A DNA stretch of 64,000 bases from contig MZZL01000392.1 of NCBI GenBank assembly GCA_002749535.1, forward strand, positions 563,588-627,587, given 5' to 3'. The notes under the pieces were generated by a model. That model did not search any database and was not told the DNA's origin. It worked only from the letters and a program-made list of their open reading frames with translations. Shown piece after piece: positions 42,894-53,523 of this stretch. Origin of the DNA: Apophysomyces variabilis. Its lineage: Eukaryota > Mucoromycota > Mucoromycetes > Mucorales > Mucoraceae. The translations under genes were made by a program, and so were the position numbers. Every line of letters begins with the position of its first letter. Position 1 is the first letter of the stretch.

Positions 42894-45173
42894 TTATTTT
42901 TTGGTGGAAGGGTTTAATACCCTTTGCCACGAATCAAACAACACAGACTGTTTCAACGATTCCGGCAACAAACGATTGCGTTCAGGTGGAATGAAGAACT
43001 TGGCACGAGAGAAGCATCTCTCCGAAGGAACTGATGTGGCAGGGACAGCAAGGTAACGACGCGCCATTTGAGAGAGCTGACTCCACTGACTGCTGCGACT
43101 TTTCCAGTATTGTAGAACTTCCACATCTTGATAACTTGGCGGTTCCGCAACGTAATCACGCAGCTGATCCCGTGGAGCCCTTGGACCAAACAGTTGGATG
43201 GTGTCAGCTTGCTGTGAAGATGTTGGTTCTGTTTCTGGCCGAAATTCATCTTGCCACACCTTTTCCACCGCTGATTTCGCTTCCCTAATCCAAGTAGATG
43301 GCCATTTGATTTCAGACCACCACTTGTACTTTGCGCGAGGGTCCATGGCGGTTGCAACGTAGTATACCGGCGCTGTTGTCTGGGTGTAATACTTCTTCAA
43401 CTTCTCATGAGCGTAGTCAGCAGCAGTAGCAATTATTGGAAAGGACTACCAAAGTAAAAAAAGGTAAGCATCATGTTGATATTATTTTTATAGCTTTCAT
43501 ACTTACTTCAGACTTTGCTTCCTTGTATTTTTCAATATGATCGAATAACCAATTGTACGCAACAACAGTTGTGTTGATGGACGGATAATTGGAGGCAGAA
43601 AGCAATGCAGTGAATTGATCGAAGCCAGTAAGTAACGTCTGAAGCTCATGCACTTGTACCCAATCTTCTGTGGAGAGTGCATATGAAGAAAGATCGTCTA
43701 TTGCTCGGCATGTCTGATTGTAAGCCTCACGTTGTTCATATGCACGTCGTAGCATGATTAAGGTTGAGTTCCATCGCGTTTTCACATCCACGGCTAATTC
43801 CTTCGTTTCTAGCTTGTTCACTCCACAAGATCTCTTGTATATCTCTCTTCTTTGTGGCGATGACCGGATCTTAATTATACCATGACGAAGACGGTTAACA
43901 ATACCTCCTACAGTATGTTATTAATATGATTGTTTTTGGCTTGTAATGGAAAACTTACCAATATCTTGGATTGCATCAGCTTGTATATGCTCTTGTATTT
44001 CACCGGCCACATCAGGTTCTTCATCTTGATCGATGACAGCCAAGCTCTTGGAAAGAATTGCTTGTACCGCCAAGTTAAAGATGTGCCCAATGCATGAGAT
44101 ATGATTGTTTGCCGCCTGGAATATATCACTTCCCAACATCCGTTCCAATTCTCTTGCTAACGCTTTCATGTTGGATGCATTATCGGTTGTCAAGAAAAAC
44201 GGTTTGGAAGCAACGCCCAACTTTCGCAAAACTGCCACCATTGTCTCCGCCATGTTTACCGCAGAATGAGGTCCATTAAGAGGTTCAAAACCTATAATGA
44301 TAGAGTTTGCCTGCCAATCCTCATTGATCCAATGGGCGGTAATCCCTAGGAAGGCGTCCTGCAAATCGCTTGTCCAACTGTCCATAGTATATGCCAGGTA
44401 AGGTTGCTCTTGAAGCAATTCAACGATTTGTTGTTCATACAATTGGTACGATTGCTCCAGGTCACGCTTGATCGTTGTTGCACTTGGTAACTTCAGGCTA
44501 CTTATGTCAGGTGCACGATGGGCAAGGTAAAGCAGGTCTTGCAATGTCTTCCGCTCAACTGAAGTGTAAGGAGAAGCAGTGGCAATCATGTCGGCAAGAA
44601 GAAGTTGACGAAACTTTTCTTTAGAAAACGGTTGGCTTGATGTTACTCCTTGGACATTGGTAAGGAACGCTTCAAGTGGACCAGCTGTTGGCACCAATGC
44701 GCCTGAATTCGCAGGAGGAGAATGCTCATTAATGCGATGCTTGCTCTTGAGATGGGTAAGCATGTTGCTAGTAGATCCACCAACGTTCGTATAACGGCAC
44801 TTGCATGGAACTCCACTTGCGCTTATGTAGTTACAGACGATTTTGTTGACACCTTTGATTCGTTTATGAGACGCCCATCCATTGACAAAAATCCAACTAT
44901 TAGGAGATCGTTTCTTTTTGTTCGGTGGTTCATCTGAAGAGGAGAGATCGTCCGATTGTTCATCGTCATTAGCCTCAGTAACGACAGACATAAATGACCC
45001 TTGTCTTTCAAGACTAGACATTGGATCATTGATTTGGCTATCAGTAGCCTGCGAAGACAATGTATCCTAATATGTAAGGTCAGCTATTGTTGTAGCAAAT
45101 TGTTTCTTACATCAGTCATTCCAGACAAACGTCTTTGAGCGGATGCAGAGGATTCAGCGAAAGAGTATGGCAT
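42894..45173 (-). CDS. hAT transposase with BED-type zinc finger, intact
   Basis: Exons 45173-45111, 45066-43959, 43907-43507 and 43445-42894 join to 707 residues with all GT-AG introns in phase and no stop. A BED-like zinc finger lies at residues 80-131 (Cys 99, Cys 109/111, His 126, His 131; IVCNYISASGVPCKC, LTHLKSKH). The catalytic core shows AYTMDSWTSDLQDAFLGITA and FFLTTDNASNMKALARELE, then HISCIGHIFNLAVQ, DVKTRWNSTLIMLRRA and AMDPRAKYKWW. The C-terminal dimerisation motif is RRYLAVPATSVPSERCFS. The enzyme excises and inserts the element by a DDE mechanism in the nucleus. A start nearer the core is unlikely because the first exon splices cleanly. Confidence 0.92.
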
Positions 45174-46089
45174 GGTAATGGATGACAACGAAAAAAAGGT
45201 AAGGATGAACAATAATATTTTGATAAACTGCCTTTTTACCTGCTATTACGATGATCTTTATATACCTTATTGCCGCAGTCAATATCACTACAATACATAC
45301 CTCACTATAACTGCGGCAGGGAGGATATTATGTAAGTTTTACTGCGACAGTTTATTTTTCTACTTTTTACTGCAGCAAAGAGTAATGTTACACAGCTATG
45401 TTATTGTGATAACGTGTCAAAACTTAGTAAGCTTCATAAGCGTTAGTGACGAATAATTATAGGTAAGGATAAATGATAGCTTAAAACCAATATGTCTTCG
45501 TTATTACCACTTGAAAGAGAAATGCTATCAAAAATAAAGTATAAGTTAAATCTAGAGGCTACATCTCTCCTTTCTTTTTTTTTTCTTTTCTGACGACATT
45601 AGCATTCTTAATCGCGCAATCAGTTTATGTATTTCATTTGTCCCAAGATTGTAACAAATGGTCTGTCTAGCTTAGACTTCGGACGCATGTATATGTTTGA
45701 TTTTGTGTTAATTCTATTTCTACTGACAACTCAGCTCATGAACAACGCCTAATCTGTTTTACATGCTGCAATCCATACTAGCTAGAATCCGTCCATACTA
45801 TGTTCTACTACCTGTATTTTAGTCCCATCTCCTTTCTAATTCTAATTTGTAACGCATTTTGGTAATCCCGCTCCACCACGGATTAGGACAATTACCCTCA
45901 ATGTCTTATTGACGGTATGTTTAGAAAGTAATGAATAGCGACGTTGTACTAACGATTCTGAATCGTTGTAATGCTTAACTGAGAGAGACAATACTAAGCT
46001 ATACGCTAACGCACAGTATTCGTCAATAAAATAATTTTTACTTTGTACAGATACCATCAATAATCCTATTAAGAAATAAACATACCTTT
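45174..46089. other. hAT 5' noncoding region
   Basis: Upstream region of the transposase gene with AT-rich sequence and imperfect CTGCGGCAG/CTGCGACAG words near 45320-45350. Short frames only. Confidence 0.5.
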
Positions 46090-46215
46090 CTTCACGGATT
46101 AAACGAATCGAATCGAATTATAAACGGATATTCGTTAAATGAATCGAATGAAAAAGCATGATTCGTATTCGCTTTTGACGAATACGAATCGAATCGAATA
46201 AACGAATGACGAATA
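46090..46215. repeat. hAT subterminal CGAAT repeats, right end
   Basis: ACGAATCGAATCGAATT, GACGAATACGAATCGAATCG and similar units, in mirror arrangement to those at the left end. Confidence 0.85.
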
Positions 46216-46229
46216 TTTGCCGATCCCTA

Positions 46230-46237
46230 GGTATTAT
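46230..46237 (+). repeat. hAT target-site duplication, right
   Basis: GGTATTAT, identical to 42240-42247. Confidence 0.93.
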
Positions 46238-47380
46238 AGACAAGTCCCCAACACAAAGCGAAAATTATCTGTCAAATTTCTTTACTCAACCAAACGTCGG
46301 CCCATCCTACATTGCCAGAGACTGAATTGATTCGTACAATGTCAACACTTCAAAATGGAAAGAGTTCCGGCTCTATGAGACATTATCGAAGAAAATGACC
46401 ACATGTGTAAGATCGATCTCAAAGACGCCTATATCGTAGTATCCATCCATCAAGAATCAAAACCGTTCTAAGTTTTAAATACAAAGACATCATATACCAA
46501 TACAAATCCCTCCCATTCGAGCTTAGTGTGTTACCAAGGGTCTTTTCAAAGTTAATGCGTTACGCTCTAGGACCGCTAACGAAACAAGTTATTCGTCTAG
46601 TTTATTATTTAGACGACCCTTGTTTACTGGCAAGGACCACTGCAGCAATAGAAACAACAAGCAAACACGTTATCCAACACTTGACCAAACTAGGTTTTAT
46701 AACCAATTGGTCGAAGAGCATCCTGAATGCATCGAAGACACAGGAATTCCTGGGTTCAAAATCAACACTAAAACGATGTCGATGTCAGTACCATTACTCA
46801 AAATAAACAAGCTTTTATCGAGGATATGACAAGTCAAGAAGTCAATAAGACTACTCTCTTGCCAATGGATCTCAAGTTTGATTTGGAAAGTGACTTCGAT
46901 GGTTCCGGCAGTTGGGGAAGCATTGTTGCATGTGAGATATCTTCAGAGGGATCTCACCATTAACCTACGGAGGAACAGGCAGAACTGGAAAGGACCGTAT
47001 CCGCTACCGATAGAAGCTCAACAAGATCTACAATGGTGGGAATCCTGGGTCTCGAACCAACAACGGCCTTCCAATACAGATAACAGAGATGAACGATTTC
47101 AATCCAAATATTACAATACATGTGGACGCTTTCGACTCATGTTGGGGGATCAAGTCAGAGAAGATGTCAACATCTGGTTATTGGACACCGAGCGACAAAC
47201 AACACTCAATCAACGTAAGAGAACTGCGGACGATAATTTTTACTCTGAGTTACACGCGGAAAGCGCCCGAGCCACCACGATCCAACTATTCTGCGACAAT
47301 ATGGCAGCATTGAAATATGTGAAGGCAAGAGGCACGGCCTCAATCCTGTTACAGGACTTGGCACTAGAGATGTAGGAAGT
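46238..47380 (+). pseudogene. DIRS reverse transcriptase/RNase H, decayed
   Basis: Reading across stops and shifts: SENYLSNFF, then FKYKDIIYQYKSLPFELSVL and the polymerase motif LVYYLDDPCLLA (46591-46626), whose Y-x-D-D-like core holds the catalytic aspartates. GFITNWSKSILNASKTQEFLG follows. RNase H remains are ITIHVDAFDSCWGI (47108-47149) and SINVRELRTIIF. The family order RT then RNase H is kept. Frames change at about 46830, 47080 and 47310. Confidence 0.78.
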
Positions 47381-47794
47381 GATAAACGGTTACAAATTGA
47401 AAGTAATTTTCCAACATATTCCGGGACTACGCAATACCGAAGCCGACAAATTAAGCAGGATAACATTGCCACTATATGAATGGAAACTACCTCCCCGATA
47501 TTTTCAGATGATCTAACAAACATGGGGCAAATGGAAGGTGAATGCGTTTGCCGCACGACACAACAAGTAATCCAAGGCATTCTGGAGCCTGAGACCAGAC
47601 TCAGAAGCCCAAGCAATGGATGCATTTCGACAACAATGGCCGAAGACCGGTATTTTCCTTCACCCTCCATGGAGACTAATTCCTGGGCTATACAGACGTT
47701 TCAAGCGCAGAAAATTAAGGAGGTAGTGCTAATCACACCTTTCTGGCCAACGCATTCTGGTTTCCGATGGTTCTCAAACACACAAGGGAATCGC

Positions 47795-48120
47795 CAACGC
47801 TGATGAAATGCAAGATCTGGTATCTAGCCGCTTGGTTATTGGGAAACAGAGACTCAAGGAAGGACACGACCCCGAAACTGTTCAATATTTTCAACAACGA
47901 CTTCGACGACGCACAAATGATATTCACAACAATGGGTGGCATACTTGGGTGAAATGGTGCATAGCATGAGATCCTGTCATAGATCCAACTAGATATGACA
48001 TACAGAGTATTTTACGTTTTCTCATAACACACAAAGCTGCTTCGTATTTCACTTGAACGTTCTCAGAGCTGCTATCACTTCTGTTTTCCGAGTTACTCAC
48101 CGGGATCTCCCCCCTATTTC
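47795..48120 (+). pseudogene. DIRS tyrosine recombinase, N-terminal part only
   Basis: Reads NADEMQDLVSSRLVIGKQRL, then WHTWVKWC, DPTRYDIQSILRFLITHKAAS and, after a shift, LNVLRAAITSVFRVTH. This matches the SAM-like N-terminal domain of DIRS recombinases. The catalytic Arg-His-Arg-Tyr half is absent, so this copy could not supply integrase. Confidence 0.6.
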
Positions 48121-48129
48121 ACAACATCA

Positions 48130-48213
48130 CTAACGGAAGGCAATCAGCGTTGTGTTAGGTACGAAGCACAATGCAAGGGTTGACGAAGTTGAAAAGTGAA
48201 AATGTGGTACACC
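48130..48213 (+). repeat. DIRS internal complementary region
   Basis: The left half (48130-48172) is the reverse complement of the outer left terminus (40975 onward). The right half (48171-48213) is the reverse complement of the outer right terminus (48371-48410). Its complement therefore spells right end joined to left end, the circle junction expected of a DIRS-1-type element. Confidence 0.82.
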
Positions 48214-48297
48214 CACCCTGGTATCGACATTTCTTCCAATCTTAAACCCCTCCAAAAAAAAGATTGATTACACACGGCCTCGAAGGTATGAGAAAAT

Positions 48298-48407
48298 AGA
48301 CTTAAGAGAAAATTTTGTTTTATTATAGTTTTTCAACCAATACAATAAAGCGCGACAATGAGGGATTGTACCACATTTTCACTTATCACTTCGTCAACCC
48401 TTGCATT
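48298..48407 (+). repeat. DIRS right inverted terminal repeat
   Basis: 48298-48371 is complementary to 41030-41099 of the left repeat. The outer part (ACATTTTCACTTATCACTTC onward) is complementary to the internal region instead. Ends at ATT 48405-48407. Confidence 0.82.
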
Positions 48408-48914
48408 AATTTTAATCAGTTTCGCTCCACACCCCAAATGACGATGAATGAACTGAGGGCAAAACGTTTTCAATCACATCGTGGAATAAAGCAAACGGTC
48501 ATTTTGATTTCGTTTAGTTAATCACACCTTCATGCAATGAGAGAGCTTCAACGTCACTTTGAATTCTAGCCATTGTATTATTGTAGAGGGCCTGCTATTG
48601 GCACTCTGGCACAGTTAGTAATCGCATGCATAACCGGGACGCAAGAAGCTTTTCTCGGTCACTTGAAGCAGCCTGTACACGTACCACGGAAATACTACAA
48701 CTATGTCATATTTTTTATTCCATAATACTTGTTCTATTTAATCATGTTTGGTAACGCAAAAGAAAAGCAGGTTGGGGCACTTAGTAGGGGTGCGGTAAAT
48801 TTTGATGTCGATTCAGCTCATTTTAAAGTACCTAGCCAAAGGGACTAGCATTTCTCTTGTATATTTGTATTATACTGTTTATTGAAACAATTTTTTACGC
48901 TACTCTAAATACCG
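48408..48914. other. spacer between DIRS elements, no gene recognised
   Basis: AT-rich spacer. Nothing coding or structural was recognised apart from the approach to the second DIRS-like leader. Confidence 0.4.
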
Positions 48915-49935
48915 AAGTTGACTCCACTCGGACATCGGATGTGGTATAGACCCTTCGGGCCGCGCTACTTTATTCGTAGTTTTAACTTCCAATAAAAATA
49001 AAAAATATTTCCTATCCTACTACTCTAGATTCTTTCTAGCCGCGCAACGTGGGTAAACTATGACAAGTATCCAAGATGTGGAAACCAATCAAATCCATAA
49101 TATCCCAATCTCAGAAGAACAATTTCAATTACTCTATGCCGAATTTGCAAGAAAATTCAGGTTTGAAGAGCAGGCAAGAACAGAACATGGAAATAGAGCC
49201 ATTTCGCCAGAAGAAATCCACGAAGAGATGGAGCAAACTTCCCAGTCTGACCTCGCCACAAATATCAAACGATATGTCCGTGATCTCAGAACGTACGAAG
49301 GCGGAGACTGGACAAGACAAGAGACTATAAACAAGGGTTTCATCCCAGAGCTTAAAAAGTTCAATGTGGACACCTATCAGGTTGTCACTTCCAAATACAA
49401 AGATGCAGACAGACTACGAGCGGCCGCAAGAGCCGCCACAGAAGTATTTGAAGAACTACAGTTCATACAAGAAAGAGGAGGAGATCCGTCCGATGAAGCA
49501 GACCTCCTTAGAATCACCGAGAAGATACGTAGGTTGGCCATCTTTAGCTATGCCACCGCCAAACAAATGGACAGAGAGGCAAAGCAACTGGCAGTTAAAG
49601 CTCTCAAATTGCCAGAAACAATCAAACATCTTGAAGAAGAACTGGACGGGGAGAAGAAATTGGCTTTCTCTGAGGAAGCCGTTGAAAAAATCAACCATGC
49701 TAGATATGAAGCTGCAATTATTGGGAAATCCACGTTCACAAACTATCGCAGAGGAGGATATTCCTATGGTAGAGGCAGCCAAAACAGAGGACGAAATTTC
49801 CAATTCCGAGGTAACAGAAAAATTTTATTTTAAACCAATCCACCAAGTACATGCAAGCACACACATTGTCAACACGATTTTCTCTGGCGATACGGAATAA
49901 ATTACCACATCCGATGTCCGTGTGGAGTCAACAGG
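48915..49935 (+). mobile_element. second DIRS-like element, internally deleted
   Basis: An inverted repeat of about 31 bp (GTTGACTCCACTCGGACATC onward near 48919, complemented near 49907-49937) brackets a gag-like ORF. The reverse transcriptase and recombinase are absent. The leader before the ATG (TCTTTCTAGCCGCGCAACG) resembles that of the first DIRS (ATCTTTCAAAGCCGCGCAG), so both are related subfamilies. Outer limits are provisional. Confidence 0.6.
49060..49833 (+). CDS. DIRS gag-like protein, intact ORF
   Basis: 257 residues from the ATG at 49060 with no stop. The body is mostly charged helical sequence (EEQFQLLYAEFARKFRFEEQ, SDLATNIKRYVRDLRTYEGG, AARAATEVFEELQFIQERGG). The tail is Arg/Gly-rich (YRRGGYSYGRGSQNRGRNFQ), typical of RNA-binding ends of Gag proteins. 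It is homologous to the broken ORF at 41162-41770. It presumably coats element RNA in the cytoplasm. With no polymerase nearby it could only act for other copies. Confidence 0.75.
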   Translation: MTSIQDVETNQIHNIPISEEQFQLLYAEFARKFRFEEQARTEHGNRAISPEEIHEEMEQTSQSDLATNIKRYVRDLRTYEGGDWTRQETINKGFIPELKKFNVDTYQVVTSKYKDADRLRAAARAATEVFEELQFIQERGGDPSDEADLLRITEKIRRLAIFSYATAKQMDREAKQLAVKALKLPETIKHLEEELDGEKKLAFSEEAVEKINHARYEAAIIGKSTFTNYRRGGYSYGRGSQNRGRNFQFRGNRKILF

Positions 49936-50908
49936 GATTGTGTTAGGCACGACATACAATAAATTTTGCGTCCATGCAAGGATCAAGTTTGCGCTAAAAG
50001 GGATATAAATATGCGTCATTAGTAAATGGATTATGCGGGAAATATATTTTACTTACCTCAACTTGGTCCTTCCGCGGACACAAAATTCATTCGAGTAGCG
50101 TAAAAGAATGTTCATGGTTAGTAAATGTAAGGATGGCTTCACATTTTTTGACTTACCCCCGAAGGGTAATCCTACCCAAAGGTAGGGGAGGGGGGGGGAC
50201 GAGAGAGAGGCACGGCTTCCATGAGCGGCCGTTTTGTGTGTAACGCACTGCAGAGGACTTGAAGCGATGCAACACCTGGCGAGGACTTGGAAGCAGAAGA
50301 TAATGAATAACACTGTGCATAAACAGACAACATTTCTTTTTCACTTACCTAGTGGAGTGCAGAGAGCTTATTCACACAACCAAGGTGGTTCGGGCCAGAG
50401 GTCATGCAGGCTAAAGGATACAGAAGAGGGATATCAGTCATTCTGTGCATATAATCAATGTGAAGTACATACCGGGGATGTTTTGGAGAACAGAGCCAAA
50501 GAATTGAAAAGATGTTGTCCCTTCGCGTTTATATTGCTCGGGACACTGAAACCAAAAATCACAGTCTTGGATAAGAAATCGATGGATGTCTTGTGGATGA
50601 CAACAATTCAGAGATAAGATAACAATTCTCACAAGAGTAAAAACGGACTCAGTCTGACAGAAAGTCTGGGACACAATGGAACATCTGTAGAGGAAATAAA
50701 CCCTCTTCGTTCGTTTCTATACGGCATTAATACTATCATATCCGTTTCTGTCAGTTATGGCATCAGAAGCTATCAGGGCAATGTACCCAGTTCCAGTTCT
50801 GCTCAATTGTATTGCCTTACATTCCACTTTGATATTCCTTGCATGTAGTTATGTTCTTTTTTTCTTCTATTGTATCTTAAACTTTGTCTATTAGGCAATC
50901 ACAAATGA
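49936..50908. other. intergenic, possible transposon remains
   Basis: Contains a G-run near 50188-50199. A 127-codon plus frame at 50234-50617 has no recognisable family; it lies upstream of the Tc1/IS630-type remnant on the same strand but does not show the expected catalytic motifs. Confidence 0.3.
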
Positions 50909-51265
50909 TTGGATCGCCACGGAATGAACGGTTATTATCTTGTCATGGATAATGTACCCATCCATACACCAGTCAAGGTTAAGCAGTTGGTCCAAGAAGG
51001 AGGATACAAATGTCTCTATCTTCCTCCCAAGTCTCCCTTTCTCAACCCAATAGAAGAGGTTTGGGCCAAAGTGAAGGCTGGGATGAAAAAGGAGCCCTTA
51101 CGAGTTGACGATAACCTTCAAGAGCGTATTGTTCAAGCAGCGCGAAAAGTAAAGCGCTCAGACTGTCAAGGATGGATCAGACACTCTGAGAGCTTTTTCG
51201 TTAGATGCAAAAAAATTAGAGAACCACTTGTTCAAATAAACTCGTCTTGCTATGGTTTGAAATAA
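50909..51265 (+). pseudogene. Tc1/mariner (IS630-type) transposase, C-terminal fragment
   Basis: About 118 residues of a DDE_3-type domain. MNGYYLVMDNVPIHTPVKVK carries the second catalytic Asp. KCLYLPPKSPFLNPIEEVWA carries the third acidic residue after the diagnostic PP-x-SP-x-LNPIE. A basic tail with CQGWIRHSESFFVRC follows. The helix-turn-helix domain and the first catalytic Asp are missing and there is no proper start codon, so this is a truncated copy. Confidence 0.85.
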
Positions 51266-52431
51266 ACTATGGACACGACTGTACGAAAAGAAGGGTAGTC
51301 TGACCGCAAATATTTTCATCCAATCATGCAAAAAGCATTTTTGGATTCCGCAAAAACTTGAATCCCAGTCCGCAAATAAAAAATAGAAACACGCAGACAA
51401 ATGGGAAAAACACAGTAAATTCTGACTAGTCCTTCTGCACTCGCTTCGCTCCTTCCGTTACAGCCGCGTGCGGCTGCAGGAAATGAATTTGTGGCGACTT
51501 CTAGCATATGTTTACGTTAACATAAGATATTGCTAAAAATGAAGTCCTCATTTTAGTGTAACATAATCAAGATGTGTAGGTAAGTGACTGATATGATATG
51601 CTGTTGGGAAATAAAGATGCACCAAGTAAGATAAATAGTCTAAAACACAAAAAACGATCTGGAGACATAAGAACGTAAATAAGCCAGTATCGCTTGCGGG
51701 CAACGATTTCAGATAGGCGAAAGAAGAGTAGAATGAATGTTTGAAGCCTAGTATCTGCCTCGTATAACATAGCTTCTGGACCTTGATCTTACGCTAAAAA
51801 ATTACAGAGCGAAGGACAAAGTTAGCATAAGAATGGTTACTTCTGTTCGCAATAGAATATGGGAAAACAGAGATAAGTCGGCATGTTTCACTGAAGGTAC
51901 ATGCCTAAATAAACAAAGCAATAGTTCTCGATATAAGGATCCTATCATTGAGCAGTTTCGTCATATATAAAACGGATGGAGGTCAATCAGACAATATATT
52001 CAACTACTCACTGCACTTCGGAAAGCACTTGACCCTTCTCACTGCTGCTGAAGTTTCTACACGAATGCCTATTTAATGATCTTCTTAATATTCTTCCACC
52101 CACTTACTGCAGCTCAACTTCCTTGACCCACATATCAAGGTTGCATCCACCTACCAAATTGCTACTGAGAGCAACTCGACCCTTTGGGCTTTGTTAGAAA
52201 GCGACAGAAAAAAACTAAGACGAATCTATTCCTCTAATTCATTGCTGGACGTACTCTTTTCTCCTAACTAAAAACTTCTATATATCAACTGAAGAGTACT
52301 ACGGTCGAACCAGCTTCCAGGAAACTGGTTGTAGTATCGGCAAAACGTTTTTGCGCGCAAAAATTACTCGAAAATACAGTATACTTATAGAGAGATAGAG
52401 AGAGAGATGTCGCTTGGTGTTAATTCCTTTT
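51266..52431. other. intergenic, no gene recognised
   Basis: A short GC-rich palindromic patch with CTCGCTTCGCTCC and CAGCCGCGTGCGGCTG lies near 51440-51480, unlike its AT-rich surroundings. The rest is AT-rich with GA/TA microsatellite-like words near 52385-52405. Confidence 0.4.
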
Positions 52432-52940
52432 TTATCCAGTAATAAAATATAGAGATCTCATATAATTCGTGAGATCAACTTTTGCTGGTTTACACTTCGT
52501 TAAAGTATTTGTTGCAAAAATCTTAGTTTTGTTTAGTGAAACGGTCTTTATCAGATTTTGGTAACAAACAATTATAGGTTTTGGCCTTTTGCCAGCAAGT
52601 TTCTTTCGCAGAAGGTTGATATCGCCTGTCTTCATAAAACTCACTGCTTCCTTTGTATTCTCGATTCTGAGAAGGTGTCCAGTTTCCTGAAGCTTGTGGA
52701 TGCACTCTACGTAAAGATGTTGGCCACTTTGTTCAGTAAAAAAGGGGGGACTGCATATGTTGCATAACTGGCCACACACTTTGATCTCGTGCAGATATGG
52801 GACATCATACTCAGATAAGGGATCTCACACAAAATAGAAGTCGGTATTTCAGCAATTTTTGTAGTTCTGTAGCTTGTAAATTTGGAATGTGGCACCTCTT
52901 TGCATATAGTAGCTGTTATTTCTTGCGGTTTGCATACCAT
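52432..52940 (-). pseudogene. unrecognised Cys-containing protein, two overlapping frames
   Basis: I do not recognise the family. Two minus-strand frames appear to belong together: 52940-52707 (CKPQEITATICKEVPHSKFT, RTTKIAEIPTSILC) and 52779-52432 (VCGQLCNICSPPFFTEQSGQ, YVECIHKLQETGHLLRIEN, PKPIIVCYQNLIKTVSLNK). The second frame continues upstream of its nominal start as EYDVPYLHEIK, so the join is a frameshift or an undetected intron near 52800. The C-x3-C-x2-C cluster could bind a metal. Either a decayed gene or a poorly modelled spliced one. Confidence 0.35.
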
Positions 52941-53523
52941 ATCTTCCGTTATTGCTTGCCCTAATGTGATTTACTTCTGCCCGTACAAGTCATGATTATC
53001 GCAAATCTGGTCTGCGAGATAGAATATTGAGCTGTTTTCATATTCGCTAATTGATTTCTGATCGTGAGGAATAGGTCCACTTCTGGTTGCATGAAATCCC
53101 TTGAATGCCAAGTATCAGTAGCACAACGGACTATCTACAAGTTCATCCAAAAGGATAACGATATGTATTCTCCCGGACACGATAACATCTATCACATGTC
53201 ACTATATAGACAAGATAACATGGCTGGAAAAGCAAAGCCTTTCGATTCGATGGGAGCTCAATGTTTGGTTTTTGTCAAATAAAACGTACTAAATTTGTTC
53301 TCAGAAATGTTTGCTATAAACTGATAAGCTATCCAATGTTTCTAATACTGCTAACACGAAAGCTTGCCGGATTGTCGCGTAGCTACTCCCATACCTTGAA
53401 CTTCTTTCCTCAACCAAAACTTTTCTCAGCCTACTTTACCTTACAAAGTGTGGATAAAATGGTGCGAAGAGGAGGCCGGATCCTCATATTTACATTGATT
53501 TTTCTTTGGTTGTCTTTTCTTAT
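52941..53523. other. intergenic, no gene recognised
   Basis: Plus frames at 53064-53282 and 53261-53527 show no known domain. The right end is the 3' flank of the minus-strand F-box gene. Confidence 0.35.

Larger units (their letters stand above)
42248..46229 (-). mobile_element. complete hAT-family DNA transposon
   Basis: Starts TAGGGGTC and ends with the complement of TAGGGATC (short imperfect terminal inverted repeats). It is flanked by identical GGTATTAT duplications and carries an intact transposase gene on the minus strand. Both ends have dense CGAAT-type subterminal repeats. All parts needed for an autonomous element are present. Confidence 0.92.
40975..48407 (+). mobile_element. DIRS-type retrotransposon, decayed, interrupted by a hAT element
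   Basis: Order of parts: left inverted terminal repeat, gag-like remains, reverse transcriptase/RNase H remains, the start of a tyrosine recombinase, an internal complementary region, then the right inverted repeat. All coding parts carry stops and frameshifts. The catalytic end of the recombinase is missing, because the coding similarity stops shortly before the internal complementary region at 48130. The trinucleotide ATT occurs at both proposed ends (40975-40977, 48405-48407), fitting DIRS integration without long target duplications. The hAT element (42248-46229) accounts for about 4 kb of the span. Confidence 0.8.
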
